Below, in pieces: positions 44,771 through 53,794 of a stretch of DNA of 64,000 nucleotides (the first letter of the stretch is position 1; every line of letters begins with the position of its first letter). A program made the position numbers and the translations under genes. This DNA comes from Mycobacterium intracellulare ATCC 13950. Lineage in GTDB: Bacteria; Actinomycetota; Actinomycetes; Mycobacteriales; Mycobacteriaceae. The stretch is from the NCBI RefSeq assembly GCF_000277125.1, contig NC_016946.1, positions 372,001 through 436,000 on the forward strand. Reading direction: 5' to 3'. Below the pieces are notes generated by a model. It did no database searches and had not been told where the DNA came from. It saw only the letters and a program-made list of their open reading frames with translations.

Positions 44771-45697
44771 ATGGGTTGGTATATCGCGCGCCGGATCGCC
44801 GTCATGGTGCCCGTGTTCCTGGGCGCCACGTTGCTGATCTACGGCATGGTCTTCCTGCTGCCCGGCGACCCGTTGGCCGCGATCGCCGGCGATCGCCCGC
44901 TGACGCCGGCGGTCGCCGCGCAACTGCGGGCCCGCTATCACCTCGACGACCCGTTCATCGTGCAGTATCTGCGCTACCTCGGCGGCGTTCTGCATGGCGA
45001 CCTGGGCCGCGCCTATTCCGGGCTACCTGTCAGCGACGTTCTCGCACATGCGTTTCCGGTCACCCTGCGGTTGTCGTTGATCGCGCTCGCGGTCGAGGCG
45101 GTGCTGGGCATCGGATTCGGGCTGATCGCGGGCCTGCGCGCGGGTGGCCTCTTCGATTCCACGGTGTTGATCACCGGCCTGGTCATCATCGCGATCCCCA
45201 TCTTCGTGCTGGGATTCCTGGCGCAGTTCGTGTTCGGGGTCCGGCTGGGCATCGCCCCGGTGACCGTGGGGCAAAGAGCCACCTTCACCCGCCTCCTGTT
45301 ACCCGGAATCGTGCTCGGCTCGGTGTCTTTCGCCTACGTGGTGCGGCTGACCCGGTCGGCGGTGGCCGCCAACGCGCACGCCGACTACGTGCGCACCGCC
45401 ACCGCCAAGGGATTGTCGCGACCCCGCGTCGTGACGGTGCACATCCTGCGCAACTCGCTCATCCCGGTGGTGACGTTTCTGGGAGCGGACCTGGGTGCGC
45501 TGATGGGCGGGGCCATCGTGACCGAAGGCATCTTCAACATTCACGGGATCGGCGGTGTGCTCTATCAAGCCGTCACCCGGCAAGAGGCTCCCACCGTGGT
45601 CTCGATCGTGACCGTCCTGGTGCTGATCTACCTGCTCACCAATCTGATGGTCGACCTGCTGTACGCCGCGCTGGATCCCCGGATCCGTTATGGCTGA
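44771..45697 (+). CDS. dppB: Peptide ABC transporter permease DppB
   Basis: A 308-aa inner-membrane permease with six predicted helices. The N-terminal GWYIARRIAVMVPVFLGATL is typical of DppB/OppB, and the EAA-like loop (ADYVRTATAKGLSRPRVV) contacts the ATPase. It forms the channel with DppC. Starts one base after dppA and overlaps dppC by 8 bp. Confidence 0.96.
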   Translation: MGWYIARRIAVMVPVFLGATLLIYGMVFLLPGDPLAAIAGDRPLTPAVAAQLRARYHLDDPFIVQYLRYLGGVLHGDLGRAYSGLPVSDVLAHAFPVTLRLSLIALAVEAVLGIGFGLIAGLRAGGLFDSTVLITGLVIIAIPIFVLGFLAQFVFGVRLGIAPVTVGQRATFTRLLLPGIVLGSVSFAYVVRLTRSAVAANAHADYVRTATAKGLSRPRVVTVHILRNSLIPVVTFLGADLGALMGGAIVTEGIFNIHGIGGVLYQAVTRQEAPTVVSIVTVLVLIYLLTNLMVDLLYAALDPRIRYG

Positions 45698-46565
45698 GCG
45701 GATCCCCGCACGGGGCGGATTCTGGCGCGACACCTGGCGGCGGCTGCACCGGCGCCCGAAGTTCATCGGTGCGGCCCTGCTGATCGCGTTCATCGTCGCC
45801 GTCGCGATGTTTCCGGCGCTGTTCACCACCGTCGACCCGACCTACGCCGACCCCGGCCAGAGCCTGCTGCCCGCGTCGCGCGCGCACTGGTTCGGCACCG
45901 ACTTGCAGGGCCACGACGTGTACGCCCGCACGGTGTACGGCGCGCGCGCCTCGGTCACGGTGGGCCTGGGGGCCGCCGCGATCGTGTTCGTCGTGGGCGG
46001 TGCGCTGGGTGCGCTGGCCGGCTTCTACGGCGGCTGGATCGACGCGGTGGTCTCCCGCGTCACCGACGTGTTCTTCGGGCTGCCGTTGCTGCTGGCCGCC
46101 ATCGTCCTCATGCAGGTCCTGCACCATCGCACCGTCTGGACGGTCATCGCGATCCTCGCGTTGTTCGGGTGGCCGCAGGTGGCCAGGATCGCGCGTGGTG
46201 CGGTGCTCGCGGTGCGCGCCAGCGACTACGTGCTCGCCGCTAAAGCGTTGGGGATGAGCAGGTTTCAGATCCTCCTGCGGCACGCGCTGCCCAACGCCTT
46301 GGGACCGGTCATCGCGGTGGCCACCATCGCCCTCGGCCTCTTCATCGTCACCGAGGCCACGTTGTCGTACCTCGGTGTGGGATTGCCGACGTCGGTGGTG
46401 TCGTGGGGCGGCGACATCAATCTCGCCCAGACGCGGCTGCGGGCGGGCTCACCCATCCTGTTCTATCCCGCCGGCGCCCTGGCCATGACCGTGCTGGCCT
46501 TCATGATGATGGGCGACGCGCTTCGCGATGCGCTGGATCCGGCGTCGAGGGCGTGGCGGGCATGA
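45690..46565 (+). CDS. dppC: Peptide ABC transporter permease DppC
   Basis: A 291-aa permease. An N-terminal cytoplasmic helix and first membrane segment (RRPKFIGAALLIAFIVAV) precede a periplasmic loop with HWFGTDLQGHDVYARTVYG, the conserved DppC/OppC region, then five more helices and the ATPase-contact loop SDYVLAAKALGMSRFQILLR. It pairs with DppB. Its stop overlaps the dppD start (ATGA). Confidence 0.95.
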   Translation: MAERIPARGGFWRDTWRRLHRRPKFIGAALLIAFIVAVAMFPALFTTVDPTYADPGQSLLPASRAHWFGTDLQGHDVYARTVYGARASVTVGLGAAAIVFVVGGALGALAGFYGGWIDAVVSRVTDVFFGLPLLLAAIVLMQVLHHRTVWTVIAILALFGWPQVARIARGAVLAVRASDYVLAAKALGMSRFQILLRHALPNALGPVIAVATIALGLFIVTEATLSYLGVGLPTSVVSWGGDINLAQTRLRAGSPILFYPAGALAMTVLAFMMMGDALRDALDPASRAWRA

Positions 46566-48181
46566 GCGCGGACGCCTCGCCACTGTTGTCGGTGGACGGC
46601 CTGGACGTCAGTTTCGGCGGCCAGGCCGCGGTGCGCGGCCTGGACCTGTCGGTGTTGCCGGGGCAGACCGTCGCCGTCGTGGGCGAATCGGGATCGGGGA
46701 AATCCACCACCGCCGCCGCGATCCTCGGACTCCTTCCCCCCGGCGGGCGAATAACCGGCGGGCGCATCGTGTTCGACGGCGTCGACATCTCGGCTGCCGA
46801 CCGCCGAGCGATGCGTGCGATCCGGGGCCGGCAGATCGGCTACATTCCGCAGGACCCGATGACCAACTTGAACCCGGTGTGGAAGGTCGGCTTTCAGATC
46901 CGGGAAGCGTTGCGGGCCAACACCTCCGACTCGCGCACCCGGCAGCGCGCGGTGGAGCTGCTCGCCGCGGCGGGGATGCCGGACCCGGCGAAACAAGCCG
47001 GGCGCTACCCGCATCAGCTGTCCGGCGGCATGTGCCAGCGTGCGCTGATCGCGATCGGGTTGGCGGGCCGGCCGCGGTTGTTGATCGCCGACGAGCCGAC
47101 CTCCGCGCTGGATGTCACGGTGCAGCGGCAGGTGCTCGATCACTTGCAGCGGCTCACCGCCGAACTGGGCACCGCGCTACTGCTCATCACGCACGATCTG
47201 GCGCTGGCCGGCGAGCGCGCCGAGTCCGTCGTCGTCGTCCACCGGGGGACCGTCGTGGAATCCGGTGCGGCACAGGCGATCTTGCGGAGCCCGCAACACG
47301 AATACACGCGGAGGCTGGTCGCCGCCGCGCCGGCGCTGACGGTCCGGGGTGGCGCGCGGTCGCGTCCCGCAGCGGTGCGTCCGGACGAGGCGGCCGACGA
47401 CATCCTCGTCGCCTCCGGGTTGACCAAGATCTACCGCGAGCCCCGCGGTGTTCCGTGGCGGCGCAGCGAATTTCGCGCGGTCGACGCGCTGTCGTTTCGG
47501 CTGCGCCGGGGAAGCACACTGGCGATCGCCGGGGAGTCGGGGTCGGGTAAGTCCACCCTGGCGCGGATGGTGCTCGGCCTCCTGCCGCCCACGGCGGGCA
47601 CGGTGGCGTTCGACGGCACCCGGATTGACGACGCGATGCCCCGGGACGCGCAGCTGGCTTTCCGCCGGCGAGTGCAGCCGGTGTTTCAAAACCCTTACAG
47701 CAGCCTGGATCCCATGTATTCGGTGTTTCGCGCCATCGAGGAGCCGTTGCGGATTCATCGGGTCGGCGACCGCAGGCAGCGCGCACAAGCGGTGCACCGC
47801 CTGGTCGACCAGGTGGCGCTGCCGTCGTCGGTGTTGGACCGCCTGCCCCGCGAACTGTCCGGCGGTCAACGCCAGCGCGTGGCAATCGCTCGAGCGCTGG
47901 CGTTGCGTCCCGCGGTGCTGGTCTGCGACGAGGCGGTCTCAGCGCTCGACGTCCTGGTCCAGGCGCAGATCCTCGATCTGCTGGCCGACCTGCAGACCGA
48001 ACTGGGCCTGGCCTACCTGTTCATCAGCCATGACCTCGCGGTGATCCGGCAGATCGCGGACGACGTCTTGGTCATGCGCGCGGGCCGCGTGGTGGAGCAG
48101 GCGCCCACCGAGGAACTGTTCACTCGCCCGGGTCACGAGTACACGCGGCAGCTGTTGGATGCCATCCCGCACGCGCGGTGA
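46562..48181 (+). CDS. dppD: Fused double ABC ATPase DppD
   Basis: A 539-aa cytoplasmic protein with two complete nucleotide-binding domains in one chain, combining the DppD and DppF roles. Domain 1: Walker A GESGSGKSTT, signature LSGGMCQRALIAIGLAG, Walker B LLIADEPTSALDV. Domain 2 (from about 285): Walker A GESGSGKSTL, signature LSGGQRQRVAIARALA, Walker B LVCDEAVSALDV. Cys replaces the usual residue in the first signature (LSGGMCQR). Its TGA overlaps a GTG upstream of the next gene. Confidence 0.95.
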   Translation: MSADASPLLSVDGLDVSFGGQAAVRGLDLSVLPGQTVAVVGESGSGKSTTAAAILGLLPPGGRITGGRIVFDGVDISAADRRAMRAIRGRQIGYIPQDPMTNLNPVWKVGFQIREALRANTSDSRTRQRAVELLAAAGMPDPAKQAGRYPHQLSGGMCQRALIAIGLAGRPRLLIADEPTSALDVTVQRQVLDHLQRLTAELGTALLLITHDLALAGERAESVVVVHRGTVVESGAAQAILRSPQHEYTRRLVAAAPALTVRGGARSRPAAVRPDEAADDILVASGLTKIYREPRGVPWRRSEFRAVDALSFRLRRGSTLAIAGESGSGKSTLARMVLGLLPPTAGTVAFDGTRIDDAMPRDAQLAFRRRVQPVFQNPYSSLDPMYSVFRAIEEPLRIHRVGDRRQRAQAVHRLVDQVALPSSVLDRLPRELSGGQRQRVAIARALALRPAVLVCDEAVSALDVLVQAQILDLLADLQTELGLAYLFISHDLAVIRQIADDVLVMRAGRVVEQAPTEELFTRPGHEYTRQLLDAIPHAR

Positions 48182-48207
48182 ATCCGGCGGAGATAGGTTG
48201 TCAAGCT

Positions 48208-48966
48208 GTGACGGCTGATCCTCTGGCGCCCCTGATGGAACTGCCCGGCGTCGCCGAGGCAAGCGACCGCGCCCGCGAGGCGCTGGGGCGCGCCCATCGC
48301 CACCGGGCCAACTTGCGCGGCTGGCCCGTGACCGCCGCCGAGGCCGCGCTGCGGGCGGCGCGCGCGTCGTCCGTCCTCGACGGTGGTCCCATCCGGCTCG
48401 AGGACCTCGCCGACGCCGGCAAGGTCAGCGATCCGGTGTTCGCGGGCGCGCTTCGGGTGGCGCAGGCGCTCGAGGGCGGCGAAGGCCCCGTCGTCGGCAT
48501 CTGGCGGCGAGCACCCCTGCAGGCGCTTGCCCGCCTGCACATGCTGGCCGCGGCCGACCAGGTCGACGCCGAGCATCTGGGTCGCCCGCGCGCCGATGCC
48601 GGCGTAAGTCCGCGGCTGGAGTTGTTGGCGGAGCTGGTGAACGGCCGCACCCAGGCGCCGGCCCCGGTGATCGCCGCGGTCGCGCACGGTGAGTTGTTGA
48701 CGCTGAAGCCATTCGGCAGTTCCGACGGCGTGGTCGCGCGCGCGGTGTCGAGGTTGGTGACCATCGCCAGCGGGCTGGACCCGCACGGGTTGGGCGTGCC
48801 CGAGGTCAGCTGGATGCGCCAACCCGCGGCGTATCGCGACGCGGCACAGGGTTTCGCCGAGGGCACGCGCGAGGGCGTGGGCGCGTGGCTGGTGCTGTGT
48901 TGCCGGGCGATGCAAGCCGGGGCGAAAGAGGCTCTGGCGATCGCCGACTCGATGTCGAATCGGTAG
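48208..48966 (+). CDS. Degenerate Fic-like protein (Rv3662c-like)
   Basis: A 252-aa protein annotated as conserved hypothetical in M. tuberculosis. It appears to retain a Fic/DOC fold: an N-terminal helix with ASSVLDGG resembling the (S/T)xxxE(G/N) inhibitory motif, and LTLKPFGSSDGVVARAVSRL at the position of HPFxxGNGRxxR. The catalytic His is Lys and the Asn-Gly of the anion loop is replaced, so AMP transfer is unlikely. A GTG start at 48208 is assumed; a GTG at 48178 overlaps the dppD stop. It may be a binding or regulatory pseudo-enzyme. Confidence 0.75.
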   Translation: MTADPLAPLMELPGVAEASDRAREALGRAHRHRANLRGWPVTAAEAALRAARASSVLDGGPIRLEDLADAGKVSDPVFAGALRVAQALEGGEGPVVGIWRRAPLQALARLHMLAAADQVDAEHLGRPRADAGVSPRLELLAELVNGRTQAPAPVIAAVAHGELLTLKPFGSSDGVVARAVSRLVTIASGLDPHGLGVPEVSWMRQPAAYRDAAQGFAEGTREGVGAWLVLCCRAMQAGAKEALAIADSMSNR

Positions 48967-49002
48967 CTGGCGCAGTAGCCCGAACGCGGGGAAATCGGGC
49001 CC

Positions 49003-49312
49003 GAAAACGTGTAGAGCGGGCGACGTTCCGAATGATCGGTCCGCCGCCCGCTAGCACGGGACTCGGTTACCAAGCGTGCATTTCTGGGCTGCGTGGGTTG
49101 GCCTCGGCGATCTCGCGACGCTTCTGGCTGCAGCCCCACCCAAAGGGCCGTCGACGCTTCCGCTCTTCGCAATTACGCAGGCCCGCAACACTTCTGCCAT
49201 TTTCGCGGCTATGACTCCGCGTGGGTGCCGGGCACCGTGCTGGGCGCCCGGGTCGGGAGATCGAACCTTCTCTTCCGGATCGACCTAGGCCTCACCGGGC
49301 TTCCGTGGTTCC
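49003..49312 (-). ncRNA. Probable Ms1 (MTS2823) 6S-like RNA
   Basis: The 446-bp gap between the Rv3662c-like and Rv3661-like genes is the place where M. tuberculosis encodes MTS2823/Ms1, an abundant RNA of about 300 nt that binds core RNA polymerase in stationary phase. On the minus strand TTGGCT (49343-49348) and TAGTAG (49319-49324), 18 bp apart, would start RNA near 49312. The transcript would end after a perfect 8-bp GC stem (49015-49022 with 49045-49052) followed by GTTTT. No protein-coding frame is convincing. Ends are approximate. Confidence 0.75.
49015..49052 (-). terminator. 3' hairpin of the Ms1-like RNA
   Basis: AGCGGGCG (49015-49022) pairs perfectly with CGCCCGCT (49045-49052); the loop holds a further CCGA/TCGG pairing. 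On the minus strand the hairpin is followed by CTACACGTTTT. Confidence 0.6.
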
Positions 49313-49412
49313 TTTGTACTACTAGACCCCTAGCACAGCAAGAGCCAATTCGCGAAATGGCGCCGAATACGTTTTGTATTGCGCGTGTAACGCGTTTGCT
49401 GCCGCCGCCGGC

Positions 49413-50270
49413 TCAGAACGCGTAGCGGCGCAGCAGCGAATAGGTGACCGCGCCGGCGGCCAGCGCGCTGATGCCCACCGCGGCGGTGGTGGCGATCGCC
49501 GCGCCCGACGGGGCCGGGATGCGGTCGCGCAAGGACACCGGGCGGGAGAACGACATGACCGGCCAACCGCGCTCGAGGGCTTCCCTGCGCAACCCGCGGT
49601 CGGGATTGACGACGCTGGGGTGGCCGACCGACTCGAGCATCGGCAGGTCTGTGATCGAGTCGGAGTAGGCGTAGCAGTGTTCCAACGGATAGCCCTCGCG
49701 AGCGGCCAGCTCGCGGATCGCTTGGACCTTGCCCTCGCCGTAGCAGTAGAACGCGATCTCGCCGGTGTACCGGCCGTCCTCGACGACCATGCGGGTCGCC
49801 ATCGCGTGCGTGGCGCCCAGGGCGCGGGCGATCGGCGCGACGATCTCCTCGCCGGAGGCCGACACGACCACGACGTCGCGCCCGCATAATTTGTGGGCGG
49901 CGATCAGATCGGCGGCCTCGGCGAACACCAACGGGGTCACGATGTCGTGCAGCGTCTCGTTGACGATCGACTTGACCTGTTCCACGTCCCAGCCGGTGCA
50001 CATGTTGGTCATGTGCGCCCGCATCCGATCCATCTGGTCATGATCGGCACCGGAGAGCAGGTAGATGAACTGGGCGTAGCTGGACTTGAGCACGGCGCGG
50101 CGATTGAGCAGGCCCTGGGCGAAAAACGGTTTGCTGAAAGCCAGCGTGCTGGACTTGGCAATGATCGTCTTGTCCAGATCGAAGAAGGCCGCCGTGCGGG
50201 CGTGGGTAGTGGTGCCTGCCGCTGATTGCCCCGCGGCTGACTGCTCCGCAGCCGGGTCGAAGACGGTCAC
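49413..50270 (-). CDS. HAD-IB family phosphatase with C-terminal membrane anchor, Rv3661-like
   Basis: A 285-aa SerB-like HAD hydrolase. Motif I FFDLDKTIIAKSS, motif II VVVSASGEEIV, motif III Lys in YGEGKVQAI, motif IV YSDSITDLPMLE. A hydrophobic C-terminal segment (about 258-280) probably anchors it. Actinobacterial relatives were named inhibitors of morphological differentiation. The GTG at 50270 fits the M. tuberculosis start (287 aa there). It is upstream of the Ms1-like RNA on the same strand and divergent from ssd. Confidence 0.9.
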   Translation of the reverse strand: MTVFDPAAEQSAAGQSAAGTTTHARTAAFFDLDKTIIAKSSTLAFSKPFFAQGLLNRRAVLKSSYAQFIYLLSGADHDQMDRMRAHMTNMCTGWDVEQVKSIVNETLHDIVTPLVFAEAADLIAAHKLCGRDVVVVSASGEEIVAPIARALGATHAMATRMVVEDGRYTGEIAFYCYGEGKVQAIRELAAREGYPLEHCYAYSDSITDLPMLESVGHPSVVNPDRGLRREALERGWPVMSFSRPVSLRDRIPAPSGAAIATTAAVGISALAAGAVTYSLLRRYAF

Positions 50271-50437
50271 GGACCCAGCATAGGTCGGCGGTGACGTCGG
50301 GCCGCGATCCCGCACCGGAAATGGCCGCTCAGGGCCGTGCGAGGGTCGGGTGACGCCGTGTTTACGCGGCTCAAGGTCATTTTTCAGTAAATGATCTATT
50401 GCGTTATTGCGGACTGTCATGTGTATAGTAAGCATTA

Positions 50438-50545
50438 CTCGGCCTGAGCCGAGGGTGTATCAGCCCGACCCCCCGGGGCTGATGCACGACGACCCTCGCC
50501 TCCTCCCCCCCTGGCGGGGGTCGTCCCTTTTCTCGGGTCTTTTTG
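50438..50545 (+). promoter_or_regulatory. Leader with hairpins and terminator-like structure upstream of ssd/tad operon
   Basis: The region between the HAD gene and ssd (50271-50718) contains TATAGT (50424-50429), then a small hairpin CTCGGC/GCCGAG (50438-50453), then a strong stem GACGACCC-T-CGCC / GGCG-G-GGGTCGTC (50488-50500 with 50513-50525) followed by CCCTTTTCTCGGGTCTTTTT. The stem and T-rich tail look like an intrinsic terminator inside the leader of the tad operon, about 175 bp before ssd. Upstream Pro/Gly-rich bases (50468-50478) could pair with the same arm, giving an alternative fold. Confidence 0.5.
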
Positions 50546-50718
50546 GGCGGTTTCCCCCCGATTTCGGGCGCGTGGGCCGGCCCTCGACGCGTTGCGGGGA
50601 ATCCGTCCGTCGTCGCTGGCGCACCACCGCCGCACGTGGTTTGTGCACACTCGCGTCTCTATCCCCAAATCCGCGTTTGGGACTGGTGTGCCAGGTTGGG
50701 GCGCTGCACAGTGGGCGG

Positions 50719-51822
50719 ATGACTGGCACTTCCGGAGCACAAGGCGCCCATCACGCGGGTGTGTTGGCGATGCTGGCGGAGCCCGAACTGCGCTCCGAGG
50801 TGGAGCGGGTGGCGGCCGCGGCCGGGGTGCGGTTGGTGCATGCCGGCGACGCGGCGCCGGTGAGTCGCAAGACCTGGACGGCGGCGGCGGCCGTCGTGCT
50901 GGACGCGCGGGCGGCCGCGCGGTGCGAGCGCTGGGCGCTGCCACGCCGCGATCACGTGACCGTGCTGACGGTGGGCGAGCCCGAGTCGACGACGTGGGCG
51001 GCCGCCGTGGGCGTCGGCGCCGAGCACGTGCTGCGACTGCCCGGGCAAGCGGCCGCCCTGGTTGGTGCGTTCGCCGAAGCCGCCGAGTCGTCGCGCGACG
51101 ACGGGTCGCGCGGCCACGCCGTGGCCGTCATCGGAGGCTGCGGCGGGGCCGGCGCCTCGTCGCTCGCGGTCGCCCTTGCTCAGGCCGCCGCCGATGCGCT
51201 GCTGGTGGACCTCGACCCGTGGGGTGGCGGCATCGAATTGTTGCTCGGTGGCGAAAACGCGCCGGGCTTGCGCTGGCCGGACCTGGCGCTGCGGGGTGGG
51301 CGGCTCACCTGGCCGGCGGTGCGCGATGCGTTGCCGCGACACCGCGGCATCAGCGTGCTGTCCGGAACGCGGCGCGGGTACGAGGTGGACGCCGGGCCGG
51401 TGCACGCCATCGTCGAGGCCGGCCGTCGCGGGGCGGTCACCGTGATCTGCGACCTGCCCCGCCGCTTCACCGACGCGACCCAGGCCGCCCTGAGCGCCGC
51501 CGATCTGGTCGTGGTCGTCAGCCGCTGTGACGTGCGTGCGTGCGCGGCGACCACCGCGATGGCGCCGGTCCTGGCCGCCAGCAATCCCAACGTCGGCCTG
51601 GTGGTGCGGGGCCCGTCGCCGGGCGGACTGCGCGCGGTCGAGATCGCCGAGATCGCGGGCCTGCCGCTGCTGGCGGCGATCAAGGCGCAGCCGCAACTCG
51701 GCGAGCAGGTCGAACGCGGCGGCCTGCGGTATCGGCGTCGGTCCGCGCTGGCGGTGGCGGCCCGCGAGGTGCTCGGGGTGCTGCCGCCCGCGCGGGCGGC
51801 GCGGAACGGGCGGGCGGCGTGA
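50719..51822 (+). CDS. ssd: CpaE/TadZ-like MinD-family protein (septum site-determining protein Ssd)
   Basis: A 367-aa protein. The N-terminal 110 residues are a receiver-like pseudo-domain; the C-terminal part is a ParA/MinD ATPase fold with a deviant Walker A (VIGGCGGAGASSLAVALA) and LLVDLDPWGGGIELLLGG. In M. tuberculosis Ssd (Rv3660c) affects septum formation and dormancy genes. Here it heads the tad/flp pilus operon with a GTGA overlap to the TadA-like gene, the place of CpaE/TadZ, which localises pilus machinery. The start ATG at 50719 adds about 17 residues to the M. tuberculosis form. Confidence 0.9.
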   Translation: MTGTSGAQGAHHAGVLAMLAEPELRSEVERVAAAAGVRLVHAGDAAPVSRKTWTAAAAVVLDARAAARCERWALPRRDHVTVLTVGEPESTTWAAAVGVGAEHVLRLPGQAAALVGAFAEAAESSRDDGSRGHAVAVIGGCGGAGASSLAVALAQAAADALLVDLDPWGGGIELLLGGENAPGLRWPDLALRGGRLTWPAVRDALPRHRGISVLSGTRRGYEVDAGPVHAIVEAGRRGAVTVICDLPRRFTDATQAALSAADLVVVVSRCDVRACAATTAMAPVLAASNPNVGLVVRGPSPGGLRAVEIAEIAGLPLLAAIKAQPQLGEQVERGGLRYRRRSALAVAAREVLGVLPPARAARNGRAA

Positions 51823-52982
51823 GCGGTTCGCTGATCGAACGCGTCCGCGAGCGGCTGGCCGGCGAAGCCGGCCCGCTGGGTCCGTCGGTGGTGGCCGCCG
51901 CGATCCGGGCCGAGTCCGGCGGGATGCTCGGCGACACCGAGGTGCTGGCCAATCTCCGCGTGCTGCAGACCGAACTCACCGGCGCGGGCATTCTCGAACC
52001 GCTGCTCTGCGCGGACGGCACGACCGACGTCTTGGTGACGGCACCGGACGCGGTATGGGTCGACGACGGCAACGGTTTGCGGCGCACCGGGATTCGCTTC
52101 CCCGACGAGCCCGCGGTGCGGCGCTTGGCGCAGCGGCTGGCGCTGGCCGCCGGCCGGCGGCTGGACGACGCGCAGCCCTGGGTCGACGGCGAGCTGTCCG
52201 GCATCGGGGCCGGGGGATTCGCGGTGCGGCTACACGCGGTGCTGCCGCCGGTGGCCGCCGCGGGCACCTGTTTGTCGCTGCGGGTGCTGCGGCCGGCCAG
52301 CCAGGACTTGGCGGCCCTGACCGCCGCGGGCGCGATCGACCCCGTGGCCGCCGCGCTGGTCGCCGACATCATCGGCGCCCGGCTGGCGTTTCTGGTGAGC
52401 GGCGGAACCGGCGCGGGCAAGACGACTTTGCTGGCCGCGATGTTGGGCGCCGTGCCGCCGGCCGAACGGATCGTCTGCGTCGAGGACGCCGCCGAATTGG
52501 CGCCGCGGCACCCGCATCTGGTGAAGCTCGTCGCGCGGTGCGCCAACGTCGAGGGCGTCGGCGAAGTCCCGGTGCGCCAACTGGTCCGGCAGGCGCTCCG
52601 GATGCGGCCCGACCGCATCGTGGTCGGCGAGGTCAGGGGCGCCGAAGTGGTGGACCTGCTGGCCGCGCTGAACACCGGGCACGACGGCGGCGCGGGCACC
52701 GTGCACGCCAACAGCCCCGGCGAGGTTCCCGCTCGCCTGGAGGCGCTGGGCGCGCTCGGCGGCCTCGATCGTGCGGCGCTGCACAGCCAACTCGCTGCGG
52801 CCGTGCAGGTGCTGCTGCATGTCGAACGCGATCGCACCGGCCGGCGGCGACTCGGCGAGATCGCCGTGCTGCAACCGGTTCAGGGGCAGGTCCGGGCGGT
52901 CACGGTGTGGCACGCGGATCGGGGGATGACGGACGACGCGCCCCAGCTGCGGCGCGTCCTGCAAAGCCGGATGCCGGCGTGA
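51819..52982 (+). CDS. TadA/CpaF-type secretion ATPase
   Basis: A 387-aa hexameric ATPase for Flp pilus assembly. Walker A GGTGAGKTTLLAAM, Asp box VCVEDAAELAP, Walker B-like RIVVGEVRGAEV, and a His box in GTVHANSPGEV. The N-terminal TadA domain includes DVLVTAPDAVWVDD. It powers export or assembly of the Flp-like pilin encoded three genes downstream. Overlaps ssd and the TadB-like gene by GTGA. Confidence 0.94.
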   Translation: MSGSLIERVRERLAGEAGPLGPSVVAAAIRAESGGMLGDTEVLANLRVLQTELTGAGILEPLLCADGTTDVLVTAPDAVWVDDGNGLRRTGIRFPDEPAVRRLAQRLALAAGRRLDDAQPWVDGELSGIGAGGFAVRLHAVLPPVAAAGTCLSLRVLRPASQDLAALTAAGAIDPVAAALVADIIGARLAFLVSGGTGAGKTTLLAAMLGAVPPAERIVCVEDAAELAPRHPHLVKLVARCANVEGVGEVPVRQLVRQALRMRPDRIVVGEVRGAEVVDLLAALNTGHDGGAGTVHANSPGEVPARLEALGALGGLDRAALHSQLAAAVQVLLHVERDRTGRRRLGEIAVLQPVQGQVRAVTVWHADRGMTDDAPQLRRVLQSRMPA

Positions 52983-53779
52983 ACGGCCCGCAGGCCGGCG
53001 CGCTGCTGTTGGCGCTCGCGCTGGTCATCGGCCGGCCCTCGCCGCGGCGACGGCTGCGCGCGACGGCGCAACCGAGGTGGCGGCTCCCCTCGCGCGGGCT
53101 CCGCGGGGTGGCGTGGCTGGCCGTGGGCCTCGGCTGCGCGGGCGTGGCCCTGCTGCCGCCGACGACCGTTCTGTGCGGCGCGGTCGTGGGCGCGACCGTG
53201 AGCGTGCGTTACCTCCGTCGGCGCCGCATTCGGCGCGCGACCCGCGAGGGCCACGCGCTGGAAACCGCGCTCGACGTGCTCGTCGGTGAACTGCGGGCCG
53301 GCTCCCACCCGGTGCGCGCGTTCGGCGTGGCCGCCGACGAGACCGCCGGCGCGGTCGCGGCGTCGCTGCGATCGGTGGCGGCGCGGGCCCGGCTGGGAGC
53401 CGATGTCGCCGCCGGGCTGGCCGCCGCGTCGCGCTCCTCGGCACTGCCCGCGCAGTGGGAGCGGCTCGCGCTGTGCTGGCGGCTGGCCAGTGACAACGGG
53501 TTGGGGGTTGCGACCCTGATGCGGGCGGCCCAGCGCGATATCGCTGAGCGGCAACGGTTCTCGGCGCGTGTCGCGTCGAGCCTGGCGGGTGCGCGCGCGA
53601 CCGCGACGATACTGGCCGCCCTGCCGGTGCTGGGCGTGCTACTGGGCCAACTGGTCGGGGCCCGCCCGCTGACCTTCCTGCTGGGCGGGCAGGTGGGCGG
53701 GTGGCTCTTGCTGATCGGGTCAACGCTGGCCTGCGGCGGGCTGCTGTGGTCGGACCGCATCGCCGATCGGGTGGCGTGA
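52979..53779 (+). CDS. TadB-like type II/IV secretion membrane protein
   Basis: A 266-aa protein, the same length as Rv3658c. Two membrane segments at the N-terminal side (about 38-75) flank a T2SSF domain in the middle (LDVLVGELRAGSHPVRAF and ASRSSALPAQWERLAL), with two more near the C terminus (about 200-255). It forms the inner-membrane platform for pilus assembly with the TadC-like protein. GTG start overlaps the TadA stop. Confidence 0.92.
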   Translation: MNGPQAGALLLALALVIGRPSPRRRLRATAQPRWRLPSRGLRGVAWLAVGLGCAGVALLPPTTVLCGAVVGATVSVRYLRRRRIRRATREGHALETALDVLVGELRAGSHPVRAFGVAADETAGAVAASLRSVAARARLGADVAAGLAAASRSSALPAQWERLALCWRLASDNGLGVATLMRAAQRDIAERQRFSARVASSLAGARATATILAALPVLGVLLGQLVGARPLTFLLGGQVGGWLLLIGSTLACGGLLWSDRIADRVA

Positions 53780-53794
53780 GGGGGAGACGCGCGA

